NCBI GenBank assembly: GCA_002784465.1
Contig: PFLE01000011.1
Coordinates: 67,966-125,678 of the forward strand
DNA: 57,713 nt
Origin: Candidatus Shapirobacteria bacterium CG_4_10_14_0_8_um_filter_39_15
GTDB taxonomy: Bacteria > Patescibacteriota > Microgenomatia > UM-FILTER-39-15
Direction of reading: 5' to 3'
Shown piece after piece: positions 23,004 to 32,301 of this stretch (the stretch's first letter is position 1; the number at the start of each line of letters is the position of its first letter). Under the pieces are notes generated by a model. It worked only from the letters and a program-made list of their open reading frames with translations. It had not been told where the DNA came from and did not search any database. Made by a program: the position numbers and the translations under genes.

Positions 23004-24466
23004 TTTTTTATTAAATTAAAAATAATATATTGGTCGGTCTGCTTTATTACCGAATAGTTAGCTGTCATATACTTGCCAAAATCCGTTTGAGCAAGACTAT
23101 TCCATTGAGTCGTCACATAAACCGTTCCCCCCATTTGCCTAATTTTTTCTATTGAGCCAGAAATATTAGGAAAATATGAAGCATAGCCGCCGGTCCAACC
23201 ATGACGGTTAGTATTATAAAGAAGAGTCGCGTCATTAGTATCGCCGGTCAATATTAAAGCATCTTTTTGTGTCAGTTGGTCTACCGCCTGTCCAGCCAAA
23301 TCAACACCGCCCTGAATATTATAATAATCTCTCACTTGATACCAAGAAAAAGCTAAAGTAAAAAGGATGCAAACCGTTAATAACCCCTTACTTAACCAAT
23401 GATGAATTAAAAGATTATTTTTGTCTAGCAGAAAGGTTACTCCTTTAGCCAAGAAAATAGAAAAAATCGGAATAAGAGGAATTTGATAATAATCATGGGT
23501 GACATTACCGGCCGCGAATACCGTAATGTATAAAATATTTGACAACAACCATAAATAGAAAAACCAACCTTCTTTTTTATTAGGTTTTATAACCAAACCT
23601 ATTCCTAAAGGAATTAACCCCCAAAATCCCAAAATTAATTCTCCGATTCTTTTAGCAAATATCCACCAAAAAAACGCTCCCTTAAAACGAATGTCGCCTT
23701 GATTCAGAAGCCATTCATTTGGAGGAATTCCTTCGGGAAAATGATTAATCCAAAGTCGCCATAAAATTATCGGGATTACGATTAGAATTGCGATAACCCA
23801 AACTTGCTTTTGTTTTAATAATGAAAAAGAAAATTTTCGAAACAATAAATAAAACAACGGAAGACTTAAAAAGAATGGATATACCTTTTGGGTTAAAGCC
23901 AAAGCCCCGAAAATTATTAGCAAAATTAAATTAAAAAATGAGTTTTTATCAAGCCATTTTATAAAGTAAAAAACAAAAGCCAAACAGCAAAAAATCATAA
24001 ACGGCTCCGGAAGAATCACGCGCGAGTAATACACGCTGTAAGGAAGAACCGAGAAAAAGAAAGCCGTCCAAAGAGCGGTTTTTTCTTCTATAAATTCTTT
24101 TACAATTAAATAAAGAAAAATAATTGAACCTAAAGAAAAGACAATAGAAACTAATCTCGCCAACGGTTCCTTTATCCCAAAAATCTTATAAAATATAGCT
24201 ATTATTGTTTGATAAATAGGGGGTTCTACCATAAAAAGCCGTTGAGGATTCGGAGTCGAAGCGTCACTTAAATTTGTCATATTGTCAATTGTCGGCTTAA
24301 GAAAATTCCAATCCTCTTTAATGAAATTTCTGGCAACCGCTGCCGTATCAGCTTGCCGCCAGGAATGATGATCAGCCAAAGGAATATCAATCTTATAAAG
24401 TCTTGGTATAATTGCCAAAACCAGCAATAAAGATAGCAGAAGATACTCTACAATATTTTTCTTCAT
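23000..24466 (-). CDS. GT39-like membrane glycosyltransferase (1 of 7)
   Basis: 488 residues, polytopic GT-C enzyme using a polyprenyl-phosphate sugar on the outer face. The first outer loop holds the acidic motif in LADHHSWRQADTAAVARNF. That HxWRQADT wording marks a subgroup of ArnT/PMT-like transferases. About ten membrane segments follow, then a soluble C-terminal domain (LTGDTNDATLLYNTNRHGWTGG). Four-base overlaps on both sides. Acceptor unknown. Confidence 0.85.
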   Translation of the reverse strand: MKKNIVEYLLLSLLLVLAIIPRLYKIDIPLADHHSWRQADTAAVARNFIKEDWNFLKPTIDNMTNLSDASTPNPQRLFMVEPPIYQTIIAIFYKIFGIKEPLARLVSIVFSLGSIIFLYLIVKEFIEEKTALWTAFFFSVLPYSVYYSRVILPEPFMIFCCLAFVFYFIKWLDKNSFFNLILLIIFGALALTQKVYPFFLSLPLFYLLFRKFSFSLLKQKQVWVIAILIVIPIILWRLWINHFPEGIPPNEWLLNQGDIRFKGAFFWWIFAKRIGELILGFWGLIPLGIGLVIKPNKKEGWFFYLWLLSNILYITVFAAGNVTHDYYQIPLIPIFSIFLAKGVTFLLDKNNLLIHHWLSKGLLTVCILFTLAFSWYQVRDYYNIQGGVDLAGQAVDQLTQKDALILTGDTNDATLLYNTNRHGWTGGYASYFPNISGSIEKIRQMGGTVYVTTQWNSLAQTDFGKYMTANYSVIKQTDQYIIFNLIKK

Positions 24467-25965
24467 GATAATTTATCTGCTTTTGTGGGATTTAACTTCA
24501 TTAATCCAACTAATAAGCCAACGATAATCCAAAAAACATAGGCGACTTTTGACGATTCAAAGACATCGATAAAGGAAGCGTTAATTAAGAAGCCTAAAAT
24601 CGCTCCGGAGAAACCGATAACCAGCATTTTTTCCGGTGGAGAAACATTTTTGGCAAGATATTTAATGACCTCAATAATAATCTGTAAAAAGATGAGGAAT
24701 ATCGCCACAAAACCCAACAAACCGGTTTCCCCAAGAACTCGAAGGTAATCATTATCCGTCGCAAGAGTAATGGATGAATAGCCCGTGCCCAATAGTGGAT
24801 TTTTCAAAAAGGCTCTAATTGCCCGAGGCCATTCAACATTCAAACGAATTGTTGTCGAACGGTATGCGGTAAGGGCTGTAATATCAGCTGAAGATGTTGA
24901 TTCATATGTCATATATCTTTTCGGTCCGCTGGGAATAATAATCTCTGTTGGTGTAGACAGAGGAGTAACGATTTTCTTTGTCGGTTTGATCGCCACTACA
25001 GGAACAGGAGCAGGAGTCGGAGTCGGAGTTAGTGTAGGAATAGGGGTTGGAACATATAGCCTACTTAACCAAGCTAAGCGGCTTTTATCAAAAGCTTCAA
25101 CGGCCAAATCACGATTGATCCTGATCGTCGCGGCATAGCGGTCGGTCAAATCGCGGGAGGCAAAAGTTCCAAGAATGGACAATAACAGAACCGGAAGAAT
25201 CCATCTGAATTTTCTCGAAATTACCAAAATAAAAACAATGCTGACCAAATAAGCCATAAAGGCAATCTGCGAAGACGTCAAAATTAATAAATAAAAAGAA
25301 AAAACGCCAACAATAACGATAAATATTTTTTGCAATCGTCGTTTATAGCTAAAGATTGCTCCGAAAAGGAATGCGAGAAACAATACCAGATAAGCCGCTA
25401 GATCATAATGTCCGGCAAAGGTTGAGTTAATCCTCGCCCATTCAGTCAGCGTCAAAAGAATCCCCTTAGAGAATTCTTCATTCATTGTCGATACCACCGG
25501 GAAACCTAAGAATTTTTGACCTAATCCATATAAAATAACCCCGATGGTAGCGAGAACCAAAACGCTAAAAGAATCCTTAATATTTTGAACCTTTTTAACA
25601 GAGTAAACACTGATAAAAAACAAAGACATGTATTCGATATGCCGCATCCAATGCAGCACGACTAAATGCGGAATAACGTTTTTTGTGATGAAAATTGCGG
25701 ATAAGGTCGAAAGTCCGCCAACGAAAAAATAGACTAAAAATAAACGGTTCAGGCGATTTTGGAAGAATTGAGTTTTCTGTCGGATAATTTTAATCAGAAA
25801 AATTCCAACCATAAAAGCGACGAGGAAATCCTCAAACCTAATGGCAACATAGGTTTTAGGAATATTAAATAACGGAAATTTGGGATATAAAGGAATGAAA
25901 ACCAGCAGGATAATAATCCCTAAAAAAAATATCCTTTGATCAAACCAATTTAAGAGCTTTTTCAT
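24463..25965 (-). CDS. O-antigen ligase/polymerase-like membrane protein (Wzy/WaaL family)
   Basis: 500 residues with about ten to twelve membrane segments; the Wzy_C region includes the large outer loop and GTGYSSI near residue 395. Such proteins polymerise or ligate lipid-linked glycans outside the membrane. The loop carries a Pro/Thr-rich linker (VPTPIPTLTPTPTPAPVP, about residues 301-318) encoded by GGAGTC-like 6-bp repeats. Proline linkers are unusual inside this loop. It overlaps the next GT2 gene by 26 bases. Polymerase versus ligase cannot be decided. Confidence 0.82.
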   Translation of the reverse strand: MKKLLNWFDQRIFFLGIIILLVFIPLYPKFPLFNIPKTYVAIRFEDFLVAFMVGIFLIKIIRQKTQFFQNRLNRLFLVYFFVGGLSTLSAIFITKNVIPHLVVLHWMRHIEYMSLFFISVYSVKKVQNIKDSFSVLVLATIGVILYGLGQKFLGFPVVSTMNEEFSKGILLTLTEWARINSTFAGHYDLAAYLVLFLAFLFGAIFSYKRRLQKIFIVIVGVFSFYLLILTSSQIAFMAYLVSIVFILVISRKFRWILPVLLLSILGTFASRDLTDRYAATIRINRDLAVEAFDKSRLAWLSRLYVPTPIPTLTPTPTPAPVPVVAIKPTKKIVTPLSTPTEIIIPSGPKRYMTYESTSSADITALTAYRSTTIRLNVEWPRAIRAFLKNPLLGTGYSSITLATDNDYLRVLGETGLLGFVAIFLIFLQIIIEVIKYLAKNVSPPEKMLVIGFSGAILGFLINASFIDVFESSKVAYVFWIIVGLLVGLMKLNPTKADKLS

Positions 25966-26806
25966 AAGTCTCCTTTAAATAAGAATTATTTGTTAATAGA
26001 CCAATTAGAATCGCCAACCCGGCCTTAAGTTTCAACAAGAATATCAATAAGACTTGTTCAATGACTGATTTATGTTTTCTGTAAAAGTAAACAAGGCTTT
26101 TGTAATTAGCCAGTATTGGCGCTTCCCGACCGCTTTGAGAACTTTTTTGCCACAAATGAACGATTTTCGGTTTGGGATAATAATAAACCTTAAACCCGGC
26201 TTTTTTAATCCGATAGCACCACTCGACTTCGTCATAGTACATAAAAATATTTTCGTCGAGTAGGCCGGTTTTCTCCAAAATATTTTTCCGTATCATTAAA
26301 GCCGCTCCCATCACCCAATCGGCTTCAGTTAATTTATCGAATGATGTCCTGACAAATCGGTTTTGCTGCCAATGCTCAAAAAACAGCATTATAAATACCG
26401 ATAATAGGTCCGGAAATCGTCCGACCGAAGCTTGTTTAGAATGATCTGTATTTAATAATTGAGGTCCAACGACCCCAATTTCCTTATGCGATTCCATAAA
26501 ATTAACTAAATCTTTTAATGAATCTTTTTCTACGAGTGTATCCGAATTAAGAAGTAAAATGTATTTACCTTTGGCAATTTTAATTCCTTGGTTGTTAGCT
26601 TTCGAAAATCCTTCGTTACTGTCATTTTCAATTAATATAATGTTTGGATAATTCTTACTGATAAATTCCGGGCTGCCATCGGTTGAATGGTTGTCAATAA
26701 CAATAATTTCCATGTCAATCTCTTTGGAATTCTTAAGAATTGATTTAAGACAATTATCTAAAATATCTTTTGTATTAAAGCTTAGAATAATAATTGATAA
26801 ATTCAT
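25940..26806 (-). CDS. GT2 family glycosyltransferase
   Basis: 288 residues, GT-A fold. Seen: LSIIILSFNTKDILDNCL, VIDNHSTDGSPEFI, LLLNSDTLVEKDS (metal site) and MYYDEVEWCYRIKKAGFKVYYYP. It is close in layout to the GT2 proteins at 20912-21814 and 34157-35050, suggesting duplication within the operon. Cytoplasmic, inverting, substrate unknown. Confidence 0.9.
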   Translation of the reverse strand: MNLSIIILSFNTKDILDNCLKSILKNSKEIDMEIIVIDNHSTDGSPEFISKNYPNIILIENDSNEGFSKANNQGIKIAKGKYILLLNSDTLVEKDSLKDLVNFMESHKEIGVVGPQLLNTDHSKQASVGRFPDLLSVFIMLFFEHWQQNRFVRTSFDKLTEADWVMGAALMIRKNILEKTGLLDENIFMYYDEVEWCYRIKKAGFKVYYYPKPKIVHLWQKSSQSGREAPILANYKSLVYFYRKHKSVIEQVLLIFLLKLKAGLAILIGLLTNNSYLKETYEKALKLV

Positions 26807-26811
26807 TTCTT

Positions 26812-27372
26812 TTATTTCCGAAGCATATCCTTAGCTTCCTTAATTAACCACCAACTCAAACAGACAATCCCGCCGGTCACGATTAAACGAATTATCGGGT
26901 TTGAATTTCTTTCAATCAATGTAACTTTTGTTTTGTATTCCCGACCGTTGATAATTAGTTTATTTTTGACCCTTTTTTCCGGACTGGTAAATGGATCGTT
27001 TCCCCATTCGAAACCACTCACAAATAAAGATTCTCTTAACGGATGAATAATTTCTTCGAAATAAGTTACTTGTTGTGTCGCACGAATTAATTCCCGGAAA
27101 TATTCGGGCGGATGGTTGAGACGATAAGTAATTAAAGGAAGATTAAACAAACTCGAACGGGAATAATGACTTTGGTAAAAATTAATAACCTCCTGACGGG
27201 ATAAATTAGTATAATACGCAGAAATACCAAGAATTTGCACCGTGTCGCCGGGTTCCGTTGATTTTAAACTTTGCGGAAGAGGCGGCAATTCTACCGGTGC
27301 CGGAAGAACAAGATAAAACACCCAAAGAATTAAAATTCCGACCAATAAAGGTTTGATTATTTTTTTTCCCAT
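26812..27372 (-). CDS. Small membrane protein, function unknown
   Basis: 186 residues from the ATG at 27372 (MGKKIIKPLLVGILIL); an extended frame to 27489 overlaps the acetyltransferase and is rejected. Two membrane segments, at about 7-25 and 160-178, flank an outer domain containing PGDTVQILGISAYYTNLSRQEVINFY and FEWGNDPFTSPEKR. No known family is recognised. Its place between a GT2 and an acetyltransferase in a glycan operon suggests an accessory role only. Confidence 0.7.
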   Translation of the reverse strand: MGKKIIKPLLVGILILWVFYLVLPAPVELPPLPQSLKSTEPGDTVQILGISAYYTNLSRQEVINFYQSHYSRSSLFNLPLITYRLNHPPEYFRELIRATQQVTYFEEIIHPLRESLFVSGFEWGNDPFTSPEKRVKNKLIINGREYKTKVTLIERNSNPIIRLIVTGGIVCLSWWLIKEAKDMLRK

Positions 27373-27382
27373 TAGTAAATAA

Positions 27383-27985
27383 TTATTGGAAAAGTCTGGC
27401 TCGACCCAAACGATAATGGTACTCTTTAATTCTTCTCTCACCGATTTCCCTCGCCGGAACTCCCCCAACAATCTTTCCCGGCACAACATCGTGAGTTACC
27501 ACGGCTGCCGCGGCGATAACCGCCCCTTTACCGATTTTTATTCCCGGCAAAACAATCGCCCTTGGTCCGATAAAGACATAATCGTCAATAAAAACTGAAT
27601 CTTCAATCGCAATCATTTCTTCATGGTGAACATCATGTTCAGAGTTATAAATCATCACTTCGGAAGCAATATCTACATGATTTCCAATAACTAAATTTGC
27701 CCGGCCATCTAAAAAAGCATGATTGCCAATAATCGTATCTTCTCCGATCTGAATATTTTTGGGATTAAAAAAGTTTGCCCACATATGAATCGCTGAACCT
27801 TGACCAATTTTCATCCCGGCCAAACGGTAAACCGTATTTCTGATTGTATGTAAAGGAATGTACCCTACCCACCGAAGAAGCATTAATTCAAAATCCAATC
27901 CAACGTTCGAAAATCTGTTAAATATTTTTGGCCAAGCTTGATTTAAAGTGAGATCTCGGCCGTTCTTGTCTTTAAAAATCTTCAT
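27383..27985 (-). CDS. Hexapeptide-repeat acyltransferase (WbbJ/WcaF-like)
   Basis: 200 residues; left-handed beta helix built of [LIV]GXXXX turns (KIGQGSAIHMWANFF, IQIGEDTIIGNHAFLDG, LVIGNHVDIASEVMIYNSEHDVH). The catalytic His is in EHDVHHEE and the trimer end is GIKIGKGAVIAAAAVVTHDVVPGKIVGGVPAREIG. It likely O-acetylates a sugar using acetyl-CoA in the cytoplasm. An N-terminal extension of about 45 residues precedes the helix. It overlaps the GT39 gene by four bases. Confidence 0.88.
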   Translation of the reverse strand: MKIFKDKNGRDLTLNQAWPKIFNRFSNVGLDFELMLLRWVGYIPLHTIRNTVYRLAGMKIGQGSAIHMWANFFNPKNIQIGEDTIIGNHAFLDGRANLVIGNHVDIASEVMIYNSEHDVHHEEMIAIEDSVFIDDYVFIGPRAIVLPGIKIGKGAVIAAAAVVTHDVVPGKIVGGVPAREIGERRIKEYHYRLGRARLFQ

Positions 27986-29616
27986 TGATTAATTATATCA
28001 TTTTTTGGTATATCTTCCTTTTTGCTGATTTTATAAATCACGATATTCTTGCCGGTTGTCCATTGGTCAATAATCTGACCCGGATTAAAATCCGATATTT
28101 CCATGATCTTTGAACTTAAGGGGTCGCTTTGACCTGATTCATCTACTACAAATAAAATTTCAGCATTTTGATAATCTTGCGGGTACCAGTCTAAGGCTCT
28201 CTTGCCGCCAAAAGTCTCCGTAAAATATCGGTAATCAACCGCATTTCGGTCCCAGCGATCAGCGTCTTTTTGAATCGTTGCGATATTAAAAGTTCCATTT
28301 TCGGGAGCATTCAAAGCGATAATCTTACCAACTTCTTTTAAATCATTAATATCTCTCCAGGTTTTTTCGTGAATGGTGGTGTATTTTAGATGAAAAATGA
28401 TTAGCAAAGCAAACGCTAATGAGAGAATCGTTTTTATTAATATCTTTTTTGAATCAAAGACAATTTTTCCTAATAAACCAAACAGTAAAATCGGCGCCGG
28501 AAAAAGAAAAAGGTAATAAAAAAAGAAAAAGCTGCCGCCGTACATCCTCGATATCAAAACTCCCCAAATAATCCAAATCCATAGCAACACTAAAGGCAGT
28601 TTATACTTATTCGGTTTGAATAAACTGAAAAAGATTATTAAAGCAAGGATTCCTAATCCCCACCATTGGAAAGAAATTGAAAAAGGTTTTTGGGCAACCA
28701 CGGAGATTGGTTTGTTTAAATAAAAGATATCCGAAAGCCTACCGGTAAATTCAAGAGGGGCGCCATATCCGACCATGATTTTCCCGGAAATTAAAATGGT
28801 GAATAAGGCAATTAAGGAGGTGGAAAATGATTCAAGAAGATTCACTCCGGTTTTCGGACCTAAATGACTGCCATCAAAAAAAAATATTTTTGCCTGTTGA
28901 GTGAGAAAAAAATTATGCCTTATCTCGAAGATAAAAAGCGGGCTGACAAAGAAAAATAAGATTCCGATTGCGCCCAATAATCCCAATATTCCCAATTTAT
29001 CTTTTATCAGGGCGAAAAACCAGATAAAAATAAAAAGCGGTATTAATATCCAGGCGCCAAAATGTAAACTTAAGCAGTATCCATAAAAACCAAATGCCAG
29101 TAAAAAATACTTCAGCTTCTTTTCTTTAAAATACATGTAGATAAAATAAAAAGTAATTAAGATAAAAAAAGGAAGAGTGTTCGGATTCCAAGCTCTCCTT
29201 GTTAATTCAACAATTAACGGGGATACGGCAAATAGTCCGCTGCTAAAAATACCCGCTGGTCTGCCAAAAATTTTATTGGCAATAAAATAAATTGCGGGAA
29301 TCGTTAATACTCCGATAAAAGCCGAATAAATATCAATACTCACTGGATTTAATTTCGAAAGCCATAATATCGGAGCAATCGTATAATAATAAAATGGGGG
29401 CAAATACATTCCCGGTAAAGATGTTTGAGTTCCCAATAGCCGCCATTGATGATCAATAATCATTCTTTTTACGAACAAGGCGTCTCTCGATTGATCAAAG
29501 GTAAAAAAATTCAAGGACGTAATATTGGTGAAACGCAAAACAACAGCTATTAAAATAAAGACCAAAAGCAAACTTAATTCCCAATTTCTAGTTAAGAACT
29601 TTTTAATTCTGTTCAT
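27982..29616 (-). CDS. GT39-like membrane glycosyltransferase (2 of 7)
   Basis: 544 residues, GT-C fold. The acidic loop motif is FFTFDQSRDALFVKRMIIDH after the first membrane segment, followed by TRRAWNPNTLPFF. About eleven membrane segments precede a C-terminal outer domain containing DRWDRNAVDYRYFTETFGG. The next gene (29613-31151) shares these elements (YDQARDFLIIKRM, SRHAWNPNTSDFF, QRWDHNGLEYRYFLEAY), so the two are clear tandem duplicates. Overlaps are four bases on each side. Confidence 0.87.
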   Translation of the reverse strand: MNRIKKFLTRNWELSLLLVFILIAVVLRFTNITSLNFFTFDQSRDALFVKRMIIDHQWRLLGTQTSLPGMYLPPFYYYTIAPILWLSKLNPVSIDIYSAFIGVLTIPAIYFIANKIFGRPAGIFSSGLFAVSPLIVELTRRAWNPNTLPFFILITFYFIYMYFKEKKLKYFLLAFGFYGYCLSLHFGAWILIPLFIFIWFFALIKDKLGILGLLGAIGILFFFVSPLFIFEIRHNFFLTQQAKIFFFDGSHLGPKTGVNLLESFSTSLIALFTILISGKIMVGYGAPLEFTGRLSDIFYLNKPISVVAQKPFSISFQWWGLGILALIIFFSLFKPNKYKLPLVLLWIWIIWGVLISRMYGGSFFFFYYLFLFPAPILLFGLLGKIVFDSKKILIKTILSLAFALLIIFHLKYTTIHEKTWRDINDLKEVGKIIALNAPENGTFNIATIQKDADRWDRNAVDYRYFTETFGGKRALDWYPQDYQNAEILFVVDESGQSDPLSSKIMEISDFNPGQIIDQWTTGKNIVIYKISKKEDIPKNDIINQ

Positions 29617-31151
29617 CTTGTCATTTTATAGATTTTCTGGCCGGACTCTGCTTGCCAGATTTTTTGAATTGTTTTCGGAGCAAAAGATTCCATTTCCATT
29701 CCTCCCAATTTCAAAGGTTCTTTTATATCCCCTTCATCAATTAAATATAATGTTTTAGCCTGTTGATAATCATTAATATCCCAATTGCTGATTGGCAACC
29801 TGTAATAAGCCTCCAAAAAATAACGGTATTCCAAACCATTATGATCCCAACGTTGAGGATCATTATTGTTCGCCGCGATGACATAACTGCCAGGCTTACT
29901 GTTAAAAAAATCATCGGCGATAATTTTTGCCGCCGAGAGAAAAAAGGCATCACTTCTTAAGCTATTAGGCATTTTAAAGAAATTAAGAATGCTGAAAACA
30001 AACATTGGAAAAAATAATAAAAGAGACAAAAATAAACCCCAATTCTTTTTCCTTAAAAGGTAAAATAGATTAACCAAAAGAAGAAAAACCGCCGGGAACA
30101 AAAAATTATATTGATAAAAATAAAATGTTTTTGACGGCAACAGGAACCTCAAACCAATGCCGAAAAGAAACCAGAATAAAATCAAAAAGAAACCTTTCTT
30201 TTCCGTATTGTCTTTTATCCTGATGATCAAACCTATAAATATGAACAAAATAAGCAAAAAACTCCAGCTTTGATAAAAGATGGGTATTTTGTCCATAAGA
30301 ATAATTGAAGAAGGATTAATTGATTCCACTCCCTTAATTAGATGACCATTAAAAAGTAACCATGGAAGCTTGAAAAGATCTTTCATAAAAATTTCCAGAC
30401 GAAAAAAAATAGAGTCTGAGCCGTTCCCGTTCCCGATTACAAAGTTGACAATATTTGAGGTTATCGAAAAATGATGACGAACCTCAAAAAATAATAGAGG
30501 TGAAACGAAAATCAAAAAGGAGAAAAAACCAATGATTACGTTTTTCAACGAAGCTTTGTTCTTTCTCCGACCAAAAAGAAAAACAAAAAAAATCACTGGC
30601 GCCATCACTAAAAGACTGAAATGAAAGCTTAAACTTAAACCAAAAAAAGTGCAGGCAATATAAAACCAGAGCCATTTTTCTTTGATCAAAAATCGGTAAA
30701 GACAAAAAATTATCGCCAGAGAAAAAAAATCGCTGGTATTAGGATTCCAGGCATGCCGGGAAAAGGAAATTACAACCGGGCAAACAGCAAAAAGTAAGGA
30801 TCCCAAAGCCGCCGGTAATTTACCAAAAATCTCCCGGGCGAATAGATAAAAAAGGAAAACAGCACTTATCCCTAAAATTGCCGTAAAAAAATCCGCTCCC
30901 TGCGGCTGAAAGCGAAAAATCATCAAAAAAGGAGCCAGGAGGTAATAATAAAAAGGCGGCAAAAAAACACCGGGAATAAGAACAGTGGGCCCAAGTAAAG
31001 TTAACTTATGATCAAGCAGCATTCTTTTAATTATTAAAAAATCTCTGGCCTGATCATAAGTGATAAACTGGGTGATTTCTAAATGCCAAAAACGGAAAAA
31101 GGCCGCTATGAGCAAAATTAATAAAAGAACCAGAATTTCATTTCTTTTCAT
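29613..31151 (-). CDS. GT39-like membrane glycosyltransferase (3 of 7), tandem paralogue
   Basis: 512 residues. Signature FITYDQARDFLIIKRMLLDH, then FSRHAWNPNTSDFF. About eleven membrane segments and a short outer C-terminal domain ending with IYLIDEGD-like and ESGQKIYKM elements equivalent to those of the previous gene. Divergence along the whole length suggests an old duplication with separate acceptors. Coupled by four-base overlaps. Confidence 0.87.
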   Translation of the reverse strand: MKRNEILVLLLILLIAAFFRFWHLEITQFITYDQARDFLIIKRMLLDHKLTLLGPTVLIPGVFLPPFYYYLLAPFLMIFRFQPQGADFFTAILGISAVFLFYLFAREIFGKLPAALGSLLFAVCPVVISFSRHAWNPNTSDFFSLAIIFCLYRFLIKEKWLWFYIACTFFGLSLSFHFSLLVMAPVIFFVFLFGRRKNKASLKNVIIGFFSFLIFVSPLLFFEVRHHFSITSNIVNFVIGNGNGSDSIFFRLEIFMKDLFKLPWLLFNGHLIKGVESINPSSIILMDKIPIFYQSWSFLLILFIFIGLIIRIKDNTEKKGFFLILFWFLFGIGLRFLLPSKTFYFYQYNFLFPAVFLLLVNLFYLLRKKNWGLFLSLLLFFPMFVFSILNFFKMPNSLRSDAFFLSAAKIIADDFFNSKPGSYVIAANNNDPQRWDHNGLEYRYFLEAYYRLPISNWDINDYQQAKTLYLIDEGDIKEPLKLGGMEMESFAPKTIQKIWQAESGQKIYKMTR

Positions 31152-32260
31152 TTCCTGAAAACCTCGTCATAAATCTTTAGTGTTTCCCGTGCAGTTTTTT
31201 CCCAGGAAAATTCCTTAGCTCTTATTAAACCTTTTTTTGTCATTTCTTCTTTATTTTTTATGGCTTTCTCAATTCCCTGTACAATCTCTTCAACGTTCTC
31301 TGGATTAACCAGTATCGCTGCCTTTCCGGCAATTTCTGCCAAACTGGAAACATTGGAGGTTACCACGGGACAACCACTGGCCATCGCTTCAAGAACCGGT
31401 AGACCAAATCCTTCATACAAAGGTGGATAAACAAAACATTCCGCTCCGGAGTATAACAACGCTAAATCTTCCTTTAGCACGAAACCGAGAATTTTTAATT
31501 TTTTATCTTTAATATTTGATTTTTCACTACCCCATCCATATTTCCCTGCTATCACTAAAGTGACAAGGTTAGACCTTGTCAATCGAGAATGAGCCTCGAT
31601 TACCCTAGCAAGATTCTTTCTCGGTTCTCTTGTTCCTACTGCCAATATATATTTTCCCTCAATTCCATACTTCTTCTTTATTTTGTTTACCTTGAGCGGA
31701 GTCGAAGGGTTGTAAATCTCATCCGCCGCTTCATATATGACTTTAATTCTACTTTCAGGAATCCCTAGTAATTCGACAATATCTTTTTTAGTGTTTTCCG
31801 AAACCGCAATAATTATTTTTGATTCTTTTTTAACTAAATCCAGTTTTCTTTTTTGATTGGCAACAATATCGTGACCTCCTCGAGGAACAAAGGTCTCCGG
31901 ATATTTTAAAACCGTTAAATCGTGAATTGTTGTCACTTTGGGACATTTTGCCGGCGGCTCCAGCCAATCGGAAGTGTGAAATAGATCTAACTTTCCAGTA
32001 AAAGTTTCTATAGGTAAAATATGGAATTTATTCCATATCAATTCCAAAAATATTGGCGGGAATCGGAAATTTTTGATATTTGATCTGTGTTTTATATTTT
32101 CTATCTTTAATCTTTTATTTTCTATTCTTAGCGATGAATAAAATAAAACATATTCATTTTCCTTGTCAATGTTTAGCAGGTTATTAACCAGGTTTTCCGT
32201 ATATGTGGCTACCCCGGTTCCAGGGTATGCCAATTGCGAGATGTCAATTCCAATCTTCAT
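31148..32260 (-). CDS. GT4 family glycosyltransferase with repeat insertions
   Basis: 370 residues. N-terminus MKIGIDISQLAYPGTGVATYTENLVNNLL; donor half GTREPRKNLARVIEAHSRL and EX7E in YPPLYEGFGLPVLEAMASGCPVVTSN. Two repeat-like insertions stay in frame. One is the REP-type hairpin at 31689-31710, read as NPSTPLKV. The other is a pair of adjacent perfect hairpins at 31562-31602, read as IEAHSRLTRSNLV. The ATG at 32260 directly adjoins the left repeat array of the first four-helix-bundle cassette. Confidence 0.88.
   Translation of the reverse strand: MKIGIDISQLAYPGTGVATYTENLVNNLLNIDKENEYVLFYSSLRIENKRLKIENIKHRSNIKNFRFPPIFLELIWNKFHILPIETFTGKLDLFHTSDWLEPPAKCPKVTTIHDLTVLKYPETFVPRGGHDIVANQKRKLDLVKKESKIIIAVSENTKKDIVELLGIPESRIKVIYEAADEIYNPSTPLKVNKIKKKYGIEGKYILAVGTREPRKNLARVIEAHSRLTRSNLVTLVIAGKYGWGSEKSNIKDKKLKILGFVLKEDLALLYSGAECFVYPPLYEGFGLPVLEAMASGCPVVTSNVSSLAEIAGKAAILVNPENVEEIVQGIEKAIKNKEEMTKKGLIRAKEFSWEKTARETLKIYDEVFRK
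31562..31602. repeat. Two adjacent perfect hairpins inside a GT4 gene
   Basis: TGACAAGGT (31562-31570), TAG, ACCTTGTCA (31574-31582), a 9-bp stem. Sharing its last base, AATCGAG (31582-31588) with a 7-nt loop pairs with CTCGATT (31596-31602). Both are perfect and lie in frame. Confidence 0.6.
31689..31710. repeat. REP-type hairpin in frame inside a GT4 gene
   Basis: On the minus strand ACCCTTCGACTCCGCTCAAGGT has stem ACCYT/ARGGT; it is read as PSTPLKV. Related to 2523-2542 and 32926-32944. Confidence 0.6.
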
Positions 32261-32261
32261 A

Positions 32262-32301
32262 ATAATATTAACGGATTAACGGATTAAAAAATTAACGGAT
32301 T
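32262..32301. repeat. Octamer array A1 (left arm of cassette 1)
   Basis: Units AACGGATT, AACGGATT, AAAAAATT, AACGGATT (32270-32301) preceded by ATATT. It is inverted relative to the right arm at 32713-32767. Confidence 0.8.
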
